Origin: Nitratireductor kimnyeongensis
GTDB lineage: Bacteria; Pseudomonadota; Alphaproteobacteria; Rhizobiales; Rhizobiaceae
Reading direction: 5' to 3'
DNA: 64,000 nt
Assembly (NCBI RefSeq): GCF_019891395.1
Contig: NZ_CP078143.1
Span: forward strand, 1,464,001-1,528,000
Positions 44,946-53,138 of this stretch are shown here, piece by piece. How positions within the stretch are numbered: position 1 is the stretch's first letter; every line of letters begins with the position of its first letter. Made by a program: the position numbers and the translations under genes. The notes under the pieces are model-generated. The model was not told where the DNA came from, searched no databases, and worked only from the letters and a program-made list of their open reading frames with translations.

Positions 44946-45593
44946 TTGGATCTGGATTTCAAGAACGAACTTGCCGTCATGCCCGATCTGCGTCACCGGC
45001 TGCGCCAGTTGCGCTGGTTTCGAACGACCTTCCGCGGCAATGCCAAAGCCGTAACGCAACACTACGGTATCGAGTTTGAGGTGAACGAGGAGAAGCTCAC
45101 CCGCGTCTTTCTCGACTGGGTGGAGATGGTCGACGCTCACAAAACCTATGCCCAGCTCGATCGGGCCGATTTCATCATTTATTCGGCGGGCCTCGCTCTA
45201 AAGGAGTTGATTCGTCACGCACCTGTAACCGTCGTGGACGGAAGCGCCGTGTCGTGCGATGCCGACAACGCCGAGATCGTGGCATTCTGGCCGGAGGGCT
45301 TTCTCTATACAAACTATTGCGTCTGCGCGATCGCCGCCATTTTCGAGCAGGAGTTCACTGAGGCACCCGATCTTGATCACTGCGCCGACGATCTGCGGAC
45401 ATGGTGGTCTTATCGCGAAAACACGCGCGAGATGCCTGCCACGGCAGTCGCCTTTCTCGACCGCTTCCTCGGTGCGGAGCCCAACTGGGTCGCCCCCGAC
45501 CTCGTGGAAGGGAGACTTGCCATGCGCTCCGCCATCGAGGCCGGACGGAAAACGATAGACGCGCCCTCCATCGTCCCTGGCCCGGTCCGCTAG
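44946..45593 (+). CDS. Conserved hypothetical protein (TTG start)
   Basis: A 215-residue soluble protein I do not recognise. AAGGAG lies 7 nt before a TTG at 44946, the best start; an in-frame ATG at 44898 has no ribosome site. Features: 'DLRHRLRQLRWFRTTFRGNAKAVTQHYGIEFEVNEEKLTRVFLDWVEMVDAHKTYAQLDRADFIIYSAGLALKELI', then 'EIVAFWPEGFLYTNYCVCAIAAIFEQEF' and 'WWSYRENTREMPATAVAFLDRFLGAEPNW'. No signal peptide or catalytic motif seen. It is divergent from gutM (180 bp between starts) and may share the regulated region; the HAD gene follows by 57 bp. Confidence 0.75.
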   Translation: MDLDFKNELAVMPDLRHRLRQLRWFRTTFRGNAKAVTQHYGIEFEVNEEKLTRVFLDWVEMVDAHKTYAQLDRADFIIYSAGLALKELIRHAPVTVVDGSAVSCDADNAEIVAFWPEGFLYTNYCVCAIAAIFEQEFTEAPDLDHCADDLRTWWSYRENTREMPATAVAFLDRFLGAEPNWVAPDLVEGRLAMRSAIEAGRKTIDAPSIVPGPVR

Positions 45594-45650
45594 ATACTGG
45601 CGCCGGCTTTCCCCTCTCCACACCAGCTCTACGTCAATTCCGGAGTTCCC

Positions 45651-46337
45651 ATGAGCAAGCCCCTGATCATATTCGATTGCGACGGTGTCCTCGTCGATAG
45701 CGAACCACTGGCCGCAATCGCCTACGAACGCGTCTACAACAAACACGGTCTGGCACTTGGCCGCGAAACGGTGACCCAGTGCATTGGAATGAAACAGGCC
45801 GATATCATCGTCCGCATCGAAGAACTGACCGGTCTCGCTTTCCCGCCGCACGCAGCAGACGACATCTGGCCCGAAACCAGAGCGCTCCTCGAAACGGAAC
45901 TGGAACCGACGCGCGGCATTCTGCCGTTCCTGCGCAATCTGGAAACCGCGCGCTGCGTTGCTTCGTCATCGTCAATGGAGCGTATTGCGCTCAGCCTCGA
46001 GGTGACCGGCCTTGCCGAGTTCTTCGCCGACAATGTGTTCAGCACATCGATGGTCAGGAACGGCAAGCCGGCACCCGACATCTTTCTTTTTGCGGCGGAG
46101 AAACTGGGCAGCGAGCCTGCCTCTTCGGTAGTGATTGAGGATTCGCCCTTCGGGGTTCAGGGTGCGGTCGCCGCCGGCATGACCGCGATCGGTTTCACCG
46201 GCGGAAGCCACACATTCGACGGTCACGCGGAGAAGCTCAGATCGGCCGGTGCTCACGCCATTTGCTCCTGCTGGAGCGAGGTGGAGCCCGAACTGGTGAA
46301 ACGCGGATTCATCCACGAGTCGGTTGGCGAATTTTAA
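45651..46337 (+). CDS. HAD-IA family phosphatase/phosphoglucomutase-like protein
   Basis: A 228-residue HAD hydrolase. Motif I 'FDCDGVLVDSEP' (8-19), motif II 'VASSSSMERIALSL' (about 103), motif III 'GKPAPDIFLFAAEKLG' (about 136) and motif IV 'VVIEDSPFGVQGAVAAGM' (about 163) are all intact. Such enzymes dephosphorylate sugar or polyol phosphates or act as beta-phosphoglucomutases. Its place between the PTS and dehydrogenase operons suggests it may handle a sugar phosphate from that pathway, but this is context only. Confidence 0.9.
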   Translation: MSKPLIIFDCDGVLVDSEPLAAIAYERVYNKHGLALGRETVTQCIGMKQADIIVRIEELTGLAFPPHAADDIWPETRALLETELEPTRGILPFLRNLETARCVASSSSMERIALSLEVTGLAEFFADNVFSTSMVRNGKPAPDIFLFAAEKLGSEPASSVVIEDSPFGVQGAVAAGMTAIGFTGGSHTFDGHAEKLRSAGAHAICSCWSEVEPELVKRGFIHESVGEF

Positions 46338-46362
46338 GTGAGAAAGCCCGATCAAAAGAAAA

Positions 46363-46392
46363 GGCGCTGCCCGTGATGATCCAGGCAGCGCC
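46363..46392 (-). terminator. Rho-independent terminator of the E1/E2 operon
   Basis: GGCGCTGCC (46363-46371) pairs with GGCAGCGCC (46384-46392), 12-nt loop. On the minus strand it is followed by TTTTCTTTTG. It lies 218 bp past the E2 stop codon and is also right behind the convergent HAD gene. Confidence 0.7.
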
Positions 46393-46609
46393 AAGTTACG
46401 CGGTCAAAGTTTGAGATCGCAACAGGTAGCCTCAAACCCTTTTGCTCAAGACCACCCGCTCTGGCGTATTGTCTTTCAGATTTCCAGCATCGACCGATCC
46501 GGGAAATCTGAATTGCCCCACTCCCCAAAAGCGTGCGCCATCTTCGAAGACAACGTTGCGCTCCCCTGCTTTCCCGGCAACGAGCCCCTCAGCCAGCCGG
46601 GAATGCCTA

Positions 46610-47914
46610 TTACACCAGCATCGTCAGCGGGTTCTCGATGACCTTCTTGAAGGCAGCGAGGAGTTCGGCGCCGAGCGCACCATCCACCGCGCGGTGATCG
46701 GTCGACAGCGTCACCGACATCACCGTTGCCACCTTCACCTCGCCATCCTTCACCACGGCCCGCTGCTCGCCAGCGCCCACCGCAAGGATCGTCGCATGCG
46801 GCGGGTTGATGACGGCGGCAAAGTCCTTGATGCCGAACATGCCGAGATTGGAGACGGCCGTGTTGCCGCCCTGATACTCTTCCGCCTTCAGCTTGCGCGA
46901 ACGCGCCCGTGCGGCAAGATCCTTCATCTCGTTGGAGATGGCAGACAGCGTCTTCTCGTCGGCGCGGCGGATGATCGGCGTGATCAGGCCGCCGGGGATC
47001 GACACGGCAACGCCCACATCGGCGTTTTTGTGCTTCACCATGGCGCTCTCGGTCCAGGAGACATTCGCCTCCGGCACCATGGCAAGCGCTTTGGCGTGGG
47101 CCTTGATGACCATGTCGTTGACCGAAAGCTTGTAAGCCGGCTTCTCGCCATCCTCACCCTTCACCATCGGCGCGGCTTCGTTCAACTGCTTGCGCAACGC
47201 CAGAAGCGCGTCGATCTCGCAGTCGAGCGTCAGGTAGAAATGCGGGACGGTGGATTTCGCCTCGACCAGACGGCGCGCGATGGTCTTGCGCATGCTGTCA
47301 TGCGGGATCAGCTCGTAGGAGCCTTCCTCGAACAGTTTCATGACCTGATCGTCGGACATGGCCGGGGCGGCGGGCGCTGCAGCAGGTGCTGCATCGGCGG
47401 CTTTCGCGCCACCATCCTGTCCAGCCGCTTCCACATCCGCCTTGACGATCCGCCCCTTCGGACCGGAGCCCGAAATGGCCGAAAGATCGAGCCCGGCTTC
47501 CTTCGCCAGACGGCGGGCAAGCGGGGAGGCGCGAACGCCTGCGGAAGAGGCAGTGTCTTCGGCTGCGGGCGCGACAGGCGCGGCAGCCTCGACGGGAGCC
47601 GGCGCTTCAGCCTTTGCAGGTTCCTCGGCCACGGCTTCTGCCGGTGCGGCAGCCGGCGCATCGGCCACAGCCTCGCCTTCGTCATAAATCCAGGCAACAA
47701 CCTCACCAACAGCGATGTCGATGCCTTCTTTACCGGTGATGTTGCGAACGATGCCGGCGGCAGGAGAATCGATCTCCATGGCCGCCTTGTCGGTCTCGAT
47801 CTCGAACAGGAGATCGCCCTTCTTCACGGTCGCACCTTCCTCCACATGCCAGGAGGAAATGCGGCCGGTTGCCATGTCCATGTCGACCTTGGGCAGGATG
47901 ACTTCAACGGCCAT
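46610..47914 (-). CDS. Dihydrolipoamide acyltransferase (E2) of a 2-oxoacid/acetoin-type dehydrogenase
   Basis: A 434-residue E2. Residues 1-78 are one lipoyl domain with the lipoylated Lys in 'IETDKAAMEIDSP'; an Ala/Pro/Glu-rich linker; a peripheral subunit-binding domain 'VRASPLARRLAKEAGLDLSAISGSGPKGRIVKADVE' (about 128-163); another Ala-rich linker; and the catalytic acyltransferase domain ending 'STDHRAVDGALGAELLAAFKKVIENPLTMLV' with the DHRxxDG active site. It passes the acyl group made by E1 to CoA. The gene starts 1 bp after the E1beta stop. No E3 gene is present in the window, so the E3 of another complex must serve. Confidence 0.93.
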   Translation of the reverse strand: MAVEVILPKVDMDMATGRISSWHVEEGATVKKGDLLFEIETDKAAMEIDSPAAGIVRNITGKEGIDIAVGEVVAWIYDEGEAVADAPAAAPAEAVAEEPAKAEAPAPVEAAAPVAPAAEDTASSAGVRASPLARRLAKEAGLDLSAISGSGPKGRIVKADVEAAGQDGGAKAADAAPAAAPAAPAMSDDQVMKLFEEGSYELIPHDSMRKTIARRLVEAKSTVPHFYLTLDCEIDALLALRKQLNEAAPMVKGEDGEKPAYKLSVNDMVIKAHAKALAMVPEANVSWTESAMVKHKNADVGVAVSIPGGLITPIIRRADEKTLSAISNEMKDLAARARSRKLKAEEYQGGNTAVSNLGMFGIKDFAAVINPPHATILAVGAGEQRAVVKDGEVKVATVMSVTLSTDHRAVDGALGAELLAAFKKVIENPLTMLV

Positions 47915-47915
47915 G

Positions 47916-48926
47916 TCAGCGTGCTCCCGTGACGAGATCGCGGGCGGCCTTCACGATGCCGTCGACCTGCGGGACCGTCGCCTTCTCCAGTTCGGGATTG
48001 TAAGGGATCGGCGTCTCCGCGCCGCCCAGACGAACAACCGGTGCATCGAGATAGTCGAAGGCCTCGCTCTCAGCGATCATCGCGGAGATTTCCGCACCGA
48101 CGCCGAGCGTCTTCACGCCCTCATAGACGCACATCAGGCGGGAGGTCTTGCACACGCTCTCGATGATCGTCTGGCGATCCATCGGGCGGATCGTGCGCAG
48201 GTCGATCACCTCGACGTCAATGCCCTCTTCGGCGAGCTGCTTTGCGGCATCCAGCGCCTTGTGCACCATGATCGATGTAGCGACAATCGTGAGATCGGCG
48301 CCCTCGCGCCGGACCTCGGCCTTGCCGATCGGCACGGTGTAATAGCCTTCCGGCACCTCGCCCTTCATTTTATAGAGGAGCTTGTGCTCGTAGATCATCA
48401 CCGGATCGGGATCCTCAATGGCCGCAAGCAGCATGCCCTTCACATCATGCGGGGTTGCCGGCTGGATGACCTTCAGGCCGGGAACATGACCAAGCCACGC
48501 CTCAAGGCTCTGGCTGTGCTGCGCGGCTGCACCCGTGCCGGAACCGGCCGGAAAGCGCATGACGACCGGCACCGAAACGGCACCGCCCAGCATGTAGCGC
48601 ATCTTTGCCGCCTGGTTGACGATCTGCTCCATGGCGAGCGTTGCGAAATCGGAGAACTGGAATTCGAAGATAGGCCGCATGCCGGTGACAGCGGCACCCA
48701 CCGCAACACCTGCGCCGCCGAGTTCCGAGATCGGCGTGTCCATCACGCGGTCGGTTCCGAAGCGTTCCACCAGATCACCGGTGACCTGGAACGCGCCGCC
48801 ATAAACGCCAATGTCTTCACCCATCAGGAACACACGTTCATCGCGCTCCATGGCAATCGCCATGGCTTCCTGGATGGCCTGCGCGTAGCTCAGTTCACGC
48901 GTTGCTGTCTCGACTTGCGCGTCCAT
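47916..48926 (-). CDS. TPP-dependent dehydrogenase E1 component beta subunit
   Basis: A 336-residue transketolase-like beta subunit: '[103 protein letters not shown]', with the conserved Glu of 'GEDIG', and a C-terminal domain '[47 protein letters not shown]'. The pattern is closest to acetoin dehydrogenase and pyruvate dehydrogenase beta chains. It overlaps the E1alpha stop codon by one base (TGATG), so it is translationally coupled. Confidence 0.94.
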   Translation of the reverse strand: MDAQVETATRELSYAQAIQEAMAIAMERDERVFLMGEDIGVYGGAFQVTGDLVERFGTDRVMDTPISELGGAGVAVGAAVTGMRPIFEFQFSDFATLAMEQIVNQAAKMRYMLGGAVSVPVVMRFPAGSGTGAAAQHSQSLEAWLGHVPGLKVIQPATPHDVKGMLLAAIEDPDPVMIYEHKLLYKMKGEVPEGYYTVPIGKAEVRREGADLTIVATSIMVHKALDAAKQLAEEGIDVEVIDLRTIRPMDRQTIIESVCKTSRLMCVYEGVKTLGVGAEISAMIAESEAFDYLDAPVVRLGGAETPIPYNPELEKATVPQVDGIVKAARDLVTGAR

Positions 48927-49960
48927 CAGGCCTGCTCCGTGTAGACGTATTTCTCAAGATTGGCGACTTCAGGCATCGGGCTTTCCTTGGCAAACTCAAT
49001 GCCGGCCTCGATCTCCTTGCGAACCGATTCGCGGATGTCCTCGATACCTTTCTGGTCAATGACACCGAATTCCATCAGCTGCGACTCGAAAGCCTCGATC
49101 GGATCGCGCTCGGTCATCCACTCCTCGATCTCTTCCTTGGTGCGATAGCGGTTGCGATCGCTCTTGGAATGGCCACGATAACGGTAGGTCTTGCACTCGA
49201 TGAGCGTCGGTCCCTCGCCATTGCGCGCGCGCTCGGTCGCCTCGTGCATGGCTTCGGCCACATCCGAGACGACGTTGCCGTCGACGATCACACCAGGCAT
49301 CGCATAGGCGGAAGCACGGTCTGCGATGTTGGGAACCGCCGTTGCGCGGGCGACGGAAGTCGACATGCCGTAGCCATTGTTCTCGCACACGAAGACCACC
49401 GGGAGCTTCCAGATGGCCGCCATGTTGAGCGCCTCATGAAACGCGCCTTCGTTGTTTGCACCGTCTCCGAAGAAGCAGACCACAACATTGCCGGTCTTCA
49501 TCTTCTTGGCGGTGAGCGCAGCACCCACGGCAATCGGCAGGCCACCGCCGACAATGCCGTTCGCACCGAGATTGCCCGTCGACACATCAGCGATGTGCAT
49601 GGAGCCGCCACGACCACGGCAATAGCCCGTGGTCTTGCCGAAGAACTCGGCAAACATGCGCGAGACATCCGCACCCTTGGCAATGCAGTGACCATGGCCA
49701 CGGTGCGTGGAGGTGATCTGGTCTTCATCGGAAAGACCGAGGCAGATACCAACGGCACTGGCTTCCTGCCCGATCGACAGATGCATCGTGCCGTGGATCA
49801 GGCCGCGCATATAGCTTTCTTCCGCGCCTTCCTCGAACTGGCGGATCAGATACATTTTGCGCAGCGCATCGCGCAACTTTTCCTGATCATAATGCCTGTA
49901 AATGAAAGGCTGGTTGGCGCCATCATTTTTCGCGGCACCCTTCTTGGCAGTGGCCGACAT
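48926..49960 (-). CDS. TPP-dependent dehydrogenase E1 component alpha subunit
   Basis: A 344-residue alpha subunit with the ThDP motif '[31 protein letters not shown]' (about 169-199), '[14 protein letters not shown]', '[13 protein letters not shown]' and '[13 protein letters not shown]', plus the phosphorylation-loop-like '[20 protein letters not shown]'. It is of the acetoin-dehydrogenase (AcoA)/PDH family. It decarboxylates a 2-oxo acid or cleaves an alpha-hydroxy ketone; sequence alone does not tell which. Downstream of the SAF dehydrogenase gene, separated by a RIME1-like element. Confidence 0.94.
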   Translation of the reverse strand: MSATAKKGAAKNDGANQPFIYRHYDQEKLRDALRKMYLIRQFEEGAEESYMRGLIHGTMHLSIGQEASAVGICLGLSDEDQITSTHRGHGHCIAKGADVSRMFAEFFGKTTGYCRGRGGSMHIADVSTGNLGANGIVGGGLPIAVGAALTAKKMKTGNVVVCFFGDGANNEGAFHEALNMAAIWKLPVVFVCENNGYGMSTSVARATAVPNIADRASAYAMPGVIVDGNVVSDVAEAMHEATERARNGEGPTLIECKTYRYRGHSKSDRNRYRTKEEIEEWMTERDPIEAFESQLMEFGVIDQKGIEDIRESVRKEIEAGIEFAKESPMPEVANLEKYVYTEQA

Positions 49961-49974
49961 ATTCTTGCTCCTAT

Positions 49975-50084
49975 CTAGAGCATCGGACCGAAAAAGTGGA
50001 CGTAGGCTTTCGGTTGTTCCGACGCTCCTTCAGTAAAACGGATCGTCCTTTTGAGCGTCCCAAGGGACGCAGGGCGTGATCTAG
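49975..50084. repeat. RIME1-like rhizobial intergenic mosaic element (copy 2)
   Basis: 110 bp from CTAGAGCATCGG to GATCTAG, the same boundaries and inner dyads as copy 1 at 42324-42431. Its last bases include the TAG stop codon of the SAF-dehydrogenase gene (50081-50083, minus strand), so the element forms the end of that gene. It sits between the SAF gene and E1alpha inside the operon. Confidence 0.82.
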
Positions 50085-51397
50085 CCGTAAACGAGCTTGT
50101 CCTGGCGCGCCCGCAGCTCGGCAATCTTGGAGCCGGCCGGCGGCGCAGCGTTCTCAGACGTGATGAGCTCACCCTTCTTGATGGGCTTGGTGACCGTGCC
50201 GCCCTGAAGCAGACCGCAGGGAATCGCCTTGGAGGCGCGAGCTTCCGGAACCGTCATGACCCACGCGCGGTAGCAATATTCTCCGATCGCATCGAGCGTG
50301 TCGCCCGGCTGCATGTCCTTCTTGGCCACGGCGCAGACTTCAGCGACCGGTTTGTCCAGAGGCACCATGTCAGCCTTGCCGTACAGGACAACGCGGGCGC
50401 AGGTGAGCGGCACCTCGAGCGAGGTCAGGTGATAGGGGCGGTGAAAAGTGAAGTAAGGCCCCTTGCCCATCTTCAGATCTTCCATGCGCTCCGAAATACG
50501 CGGATGCGACATGTCGGCAACGACGAAAACGCCGGGCGCGACACCCTTGCCGATGGAGTAGTCCACCACACCGACACGCGAGAGAACGCCACCATCCTTT
50601 TCCGGCACCAGCACGGAAGAAAGTTGATCGAGCGTCGCCTTGGGGCCATGCATTCCCGGCTTGTCCGGCACGAGACCGGTGGCGTTGGCGATAGCCGCCA
50701 TTTCCACCATGGTCTTCGAACCGTCAACGAATTCGACCAACATGCGCACATTCATATTGCGGCGCGCAGCTTCCTCGGCGTAGTCGTCGGGGATAGCATC
50801 GATGTTGAGCGGATTGTTCTTGCCCTTGCCGGCAGCGACGATGGGATGCCCCATGGCTGACACGAACTCGATCAGTTCCATACAGGATGACGGTTCATCA
50901 CCGGCGCCAAGCGAATAGGTCACACCCAGACGATCTGCCTCGCTCTTCAGATAGGCACCGATCGTGACGTCCGCCTCGACATTCATCATGACAAGATGCT
51001 TGCCGTGCTCCATGGCCTTGAGACCGATCTCGGCTCCAACCGCAGGCACACCCGTCGCGTCGATAACGACGTCGATCAGGTCATTTTCCAGCAGAAGATC
51101 GGCGTCATTGGTCACAGCGACCTTTCCGCCTTCCATCGCCGACGTCATGGCAGACTGGCTGTCCACCTCCTTCGCGTGGCCTTCTTCCTGATAAGCGATA
51201 TCCACGGCACGGCTTGCCGCAGGCAGATTCAGCTCCGAGATGGCTCCGATTTCGATACCCGGCATGTGAGCCACGCGGGTGACGATATCGGTGCCCATTT
51301 CGCCAGAGCCCACAAGACCGATACGAATCGGCTTGCCGGACTTGGCCCGATCCTCGAGATCCCGGGCAAGACCGGTAAGCGCAACATTGGCAGACAT
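50081..51397 (-). CDS. SAF-domain NAD(P)-dependent oxidoreductase (COG4091, homoserine-dehydrogenase-like)
   Basis: A 438-residue two-domain protein. The N-terminal Rossmann domain has 'IRIGLVGSGEMGTDIVTRVAHMPGIEIGAISE' (about 21-52) and a homoserine-dehydrogenase-like core ('DVVIDATGVPAVGAEIGLKAMEHGKHLVMMNVEADVTIGAYLKSEADRLGVTYSLGAGDEP'). The C-terminal ~80 residues are an SAF domain ('VCAVAKKDMQPGDTLDAIGEYCYRAWVM...IKKGELITSENA'). Family members are found in polyol and sugar-acid pathways; the exact reaction is not established for most. It opens the second operon, under the same operator as the PTS operon. I propose it oxidises the phosphorylated polyol or a derived intermediate. The stop codon lies within the RIME1-like repeat. 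Confidence 0.88.
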   Translation of the reverse strand: MSANVALTGLARDLEDRAKSGKPIRIGLVGSGEMGTDIVTRVAHMPGIEIGAISELNLPAASRAVDIAYQEEGHAKEVDSQSAMTSAMEGGKVAVTNDADLLLENDLIDVVIDATGVPAVGAEIGLKAMEHGKHLVMMNVEADVTIGAYLKSEADRLGVTYSLGAGDEPSSCMELIEFVSAMGHPIVAAGKGKNNPLNIDAIPDDYAEEAARRNMNVRMLVEFVDGSKTMVEMAAIANATGLVPDKPGMHGPKATLDQLSSVLVPEKDGGVLSRVGVVDYSIGKGVAPGVFVVADMSHPRISERMEDLKMGKGPYFTFHRPYHLTSLEVPLTCARVVLYGKADMVPLDKPVAEVCAVAKKDMQPGDTLDAIGEYCYRAWVMTVPEARASKAIPCGLLQGGTVTKPIKKGELITSENAAPPAGSKIAELRARQDKLVYG

Positions 51398-51436
51398 TTC
51401 TGACCACTCTCCCAGATGGACGTTTCCTCGACCCGA

Positions 51437-51465
51437 GGCTTATTGAACATATGTTTTGGTGTCAA
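51437..51465 (-). promoter_or_regulatory. Promoter and putative SorC operator of the SAF/E1/E2 operon
   Basis: Minus strand: TTGACA (51460-51465 as TGTCAA on plus), 17-nt spacer, weak TAAGCC. The spacer holds AAAACATATGTTC (51445-51457), whose core AACATATGTT is a perfect 10-bp palindrome. The same 13-mer with one change is in the PTS promoter at 44833-44845. A repressor here would block RNA polymerase. Confidence 0.68.
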
Positions 51466-51733
51466 TACGAATGTCCATTCATTCGGTGTTCTACAACAGC
51501 GCCATCGCATTTGATGACCGCTGCCGTGGATCTCGAGCGCGCACATCCACGCAAACCCAGAACGTAACATTCCAAGATTTGTGAACGCTCTGTTTCAAAA
51601 TTGCGATCTGACAAAACGAACAACCACTCCCTAGATGAGGAACCAGCAGGGGATGACCCCATGCTGAAAGTAAAACATGTTTCCCTAACGGGAATTTGGA
51701 TGGCTTGTTGAAAGCTATTAGGAGTATTTAAAA

Positions 51734-51979
51734 ATGAAAACTGTTCTTTCCGCCCTCGTTATTTCTTCTTTCATCGCAGCTCCCGCATTTGCAATTGAGC
51801 CAATCAAGGGGAGCATCAATTTTGATGGTCCTTCCCAGGAATCTCTCAGCAAGACCCCGGTTGGCTCAGTTCTTAAGCACCAATTTACTTCGAACGGAAA
51901 TGATTACGTCGAGATCTATGTGGTTGGCGCGGATGGTCATCCGGAACTCGTGAGCCGCACAGCTTCGAACAACAGCTAA
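51734..51979 (+). CDS. Small exported hypothetical protein
   Basis: An 81-residue protein with a clear Sec signal peptide (MKTVLSALVISSFIAAPAFA, cleavage near AFA/IEP). The mature part, about 60 residues, contains 'GSINFDGPSQESLSKTPVGSVLKHQFTSNGNDYVEIYVVGADGHPELVSR' with no cysteines. A ribosome site AGGAG lies 8-12 nt before the start, and a strong terminator follows, so it is an independent gene. Low GC in its upstream region (about 51560-51730) compared with the flanks. No family recognised; the pattern is like short DUF-type periplasmic proteins of rhizobia. Confidence 0.78.
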   Translation: MKTVLSALVISSFIAAPAFAIEPIKGSINFDGPSQESLSKTPVGSVLKHQFTSNGNDYVEIYVVGADGHPELVSRTASNNS

Positions 51980-51998
51980 TACTCACCAAAACAATTTT

Positions 51999-52031
51999 AA
52001 AAAAGGCCCGGCAATAATCCGGGCCTTTTTT
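51999..52031 (+). terminator. Rho-independent terminator of the small exported gene
   Basis: GGCCCGG (52005-52011) and CCGGGCC (52019-52025), 7-nt loop, flanked by A6 and T6: a textbook bidirectional terminator. It also ends the convergent lytic transglycosylase transcript. Confidence 0.9.
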
Positions 52032-52078
52032 CTATTCCGCCTGTACCTAAGCCACCCTTCGGATTGCTTTTCAATAAT

Positions 52079-52954
52079 CTATTTGTTCCGCAATACCACG
52101 CACGGCAGGCCCCCACTGCGGAACCGACTACAGACCTTGATTGCTTCGGCGCGGCTGTCCGCACCAATACGTACGGCATAAATGCCACGTGACCCTCGCG
52201 AGGATCGCACTCTCGTGATGACCGGCTCATAACCTCTGAGAACCGTCGCATGACGGCGCAGCACCATCTGCCACAACCTGATCGCCACATCACGGCGAAA
52301 ATGTCCTGCAACCTGCACACCCCAAGGCTGTGTATGAGCGCTGTTCATGGCAATGACGGCTCGCGCCGAGACAGGTAGCTCGCGGCAAGCCGCCTCAAAA
52401 GACTTTTCAGGGTGAAGAGGTTCGACGTCGATGACAACCTCACGATTGGAAAAGGTATCAGCCGGGGCGCCCAATATCGCCATAACGTAGTTTTCGGTTT
52501 CCAGCGGCAAGAACCCGCCTTTCTCAAGCCAGCGGGACACACGCCCTTCACCGGCATTGTATGCCGCAGCTGCGAGGCCGAGATTTCCAAACTTTTTCTC
52601 CAACTCAGCCAGATACATGGCCGAGGCAGGAATAGCCTTCTCGATGTCGAACGCATCATCCAGACCGCGCAGAGCTGCCGTGCCCGGCATGAACTGCGCC
52701 ACGCCTTCAGCCCCCTTCGGACTAACAGCATTGGGGTTGAAACGGCTCTCCTTCCAGAGAAGCCGCGCCAGGAACGCAGGATCCAGCAAATTTTCTCGGG
52801 CATTGACCTCCACCAGTTGACAGATCGAGGCGACCAGTCTGGCCTTATCGGTTTCACCTGATGCTTCTTCAGCATTCACAAAAGAAACCCGCAGCAGAAA
52901 CAGCCCGAGAAAGGCGCAAAACGCGAACTGTCTGCAAGGATGCGGATATCGCAT
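52079..52954 (-). CDS. Lytic murein transglycosylase with C-terminal SPOR-like domain
   Basis: A 291-residue exported enzyme. The first ~28 residues form a signal peptide; the SLT domain spans about 55-165, with catalytic Glu in 'LARLLWKESRFNPNAVSPKGAEGVAQFMPGTA' and 'NLGLAAAAYNAGEGRVSRWL'. The last ~70 residues ('WGVQVAGHFRRDVAIRLWQMVLRRH...GIYAVRIGADSRAEAIKVCSRFRSGGLPCVVLRN') form a SPOR domain, which binds denuded peptidoglycan at division sites. It cleaves glycan strands to anhydro-muropeptides. Start 52954 has AAGGGG 6 nt upstream; the long upstream frame overlaps the DUF3137 gene and is not conserved. Confidence 0.9.
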   Translation of the reverse strand: MRYPHPCRQFAFCAFLGLFLLRVSFVNAEEASGETDKARLVASICQLVEVNARENLLDPAFLARLLWKESRFNPNAVSPKGAEGVAQFMPGTAALRGLDDAFDIEKAIPASAMYLAELEKKFGNLGLAAAAYNAGEGRVSRWLEKGGFLPLETENYVMAILGAPADTFSNREVVIDVEPLHPEKSFEAACRELPVSARAVIAMNSAHTQPWGVQVAGHFRRDVAIRLWQMVLRRHATVLRGYEPVITRVRSSRGSRGIYAVRIGADSRAEAIKVCSRFRSGGLPCVVLRNK

Positions 52955-53033
52955 CGGCCACCCCTTCTGTTCGGAAAAACCTATTCCGCGCGATGCCGTC
53001 AGACAAGCTCGCGGAAACCAGCAGGTCTGCGGC

Positions 53034-53049
53034 TCTACCATTTGGGAGA
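53034..53049. promoter_or_regulatory. 16-bp palindromic motif, degenerate copy A (TCTACCATTTGGGAGA)
   Basis: Half-sites TCTACCA and TCTCCCA (inverted) are separated by TT. It is 90 bp upstream of the DUF3137 gene and 80 bp upstream of the lytic transglycosylase gene on the other strand. It resembles the two identical copies at 55552 and 63710. Confidence 0.45.
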
Positions 53050-53138
53050 GGCGGGGGATTCTCGACTGGGAAACTGTCTGGGAAGCCGCTGTCATCTGCC
53101 AGCCGGCGTCTGAAACTCTGTGACGAAGCCGGGACCCC

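Noticed and set aside
46442..47932. 496-codon plus-strand open frame opposite the E2 gene
   Set aside because: It is antisense to the lipoyl/acyltransferase gene, His/Arg/Gly-rich with no family pattern, and arises from the GC-rich third-position bias.
46610..49960. Calling the E1/E2 genes the housekeeping pyruvate dehydrogenase
   Set aside because: They lack an E3 gene and lie in an operon with the SAF dehydrogenase under the PTS-type operator; the acetoin-like type seems as likely. Not decided from sequence.
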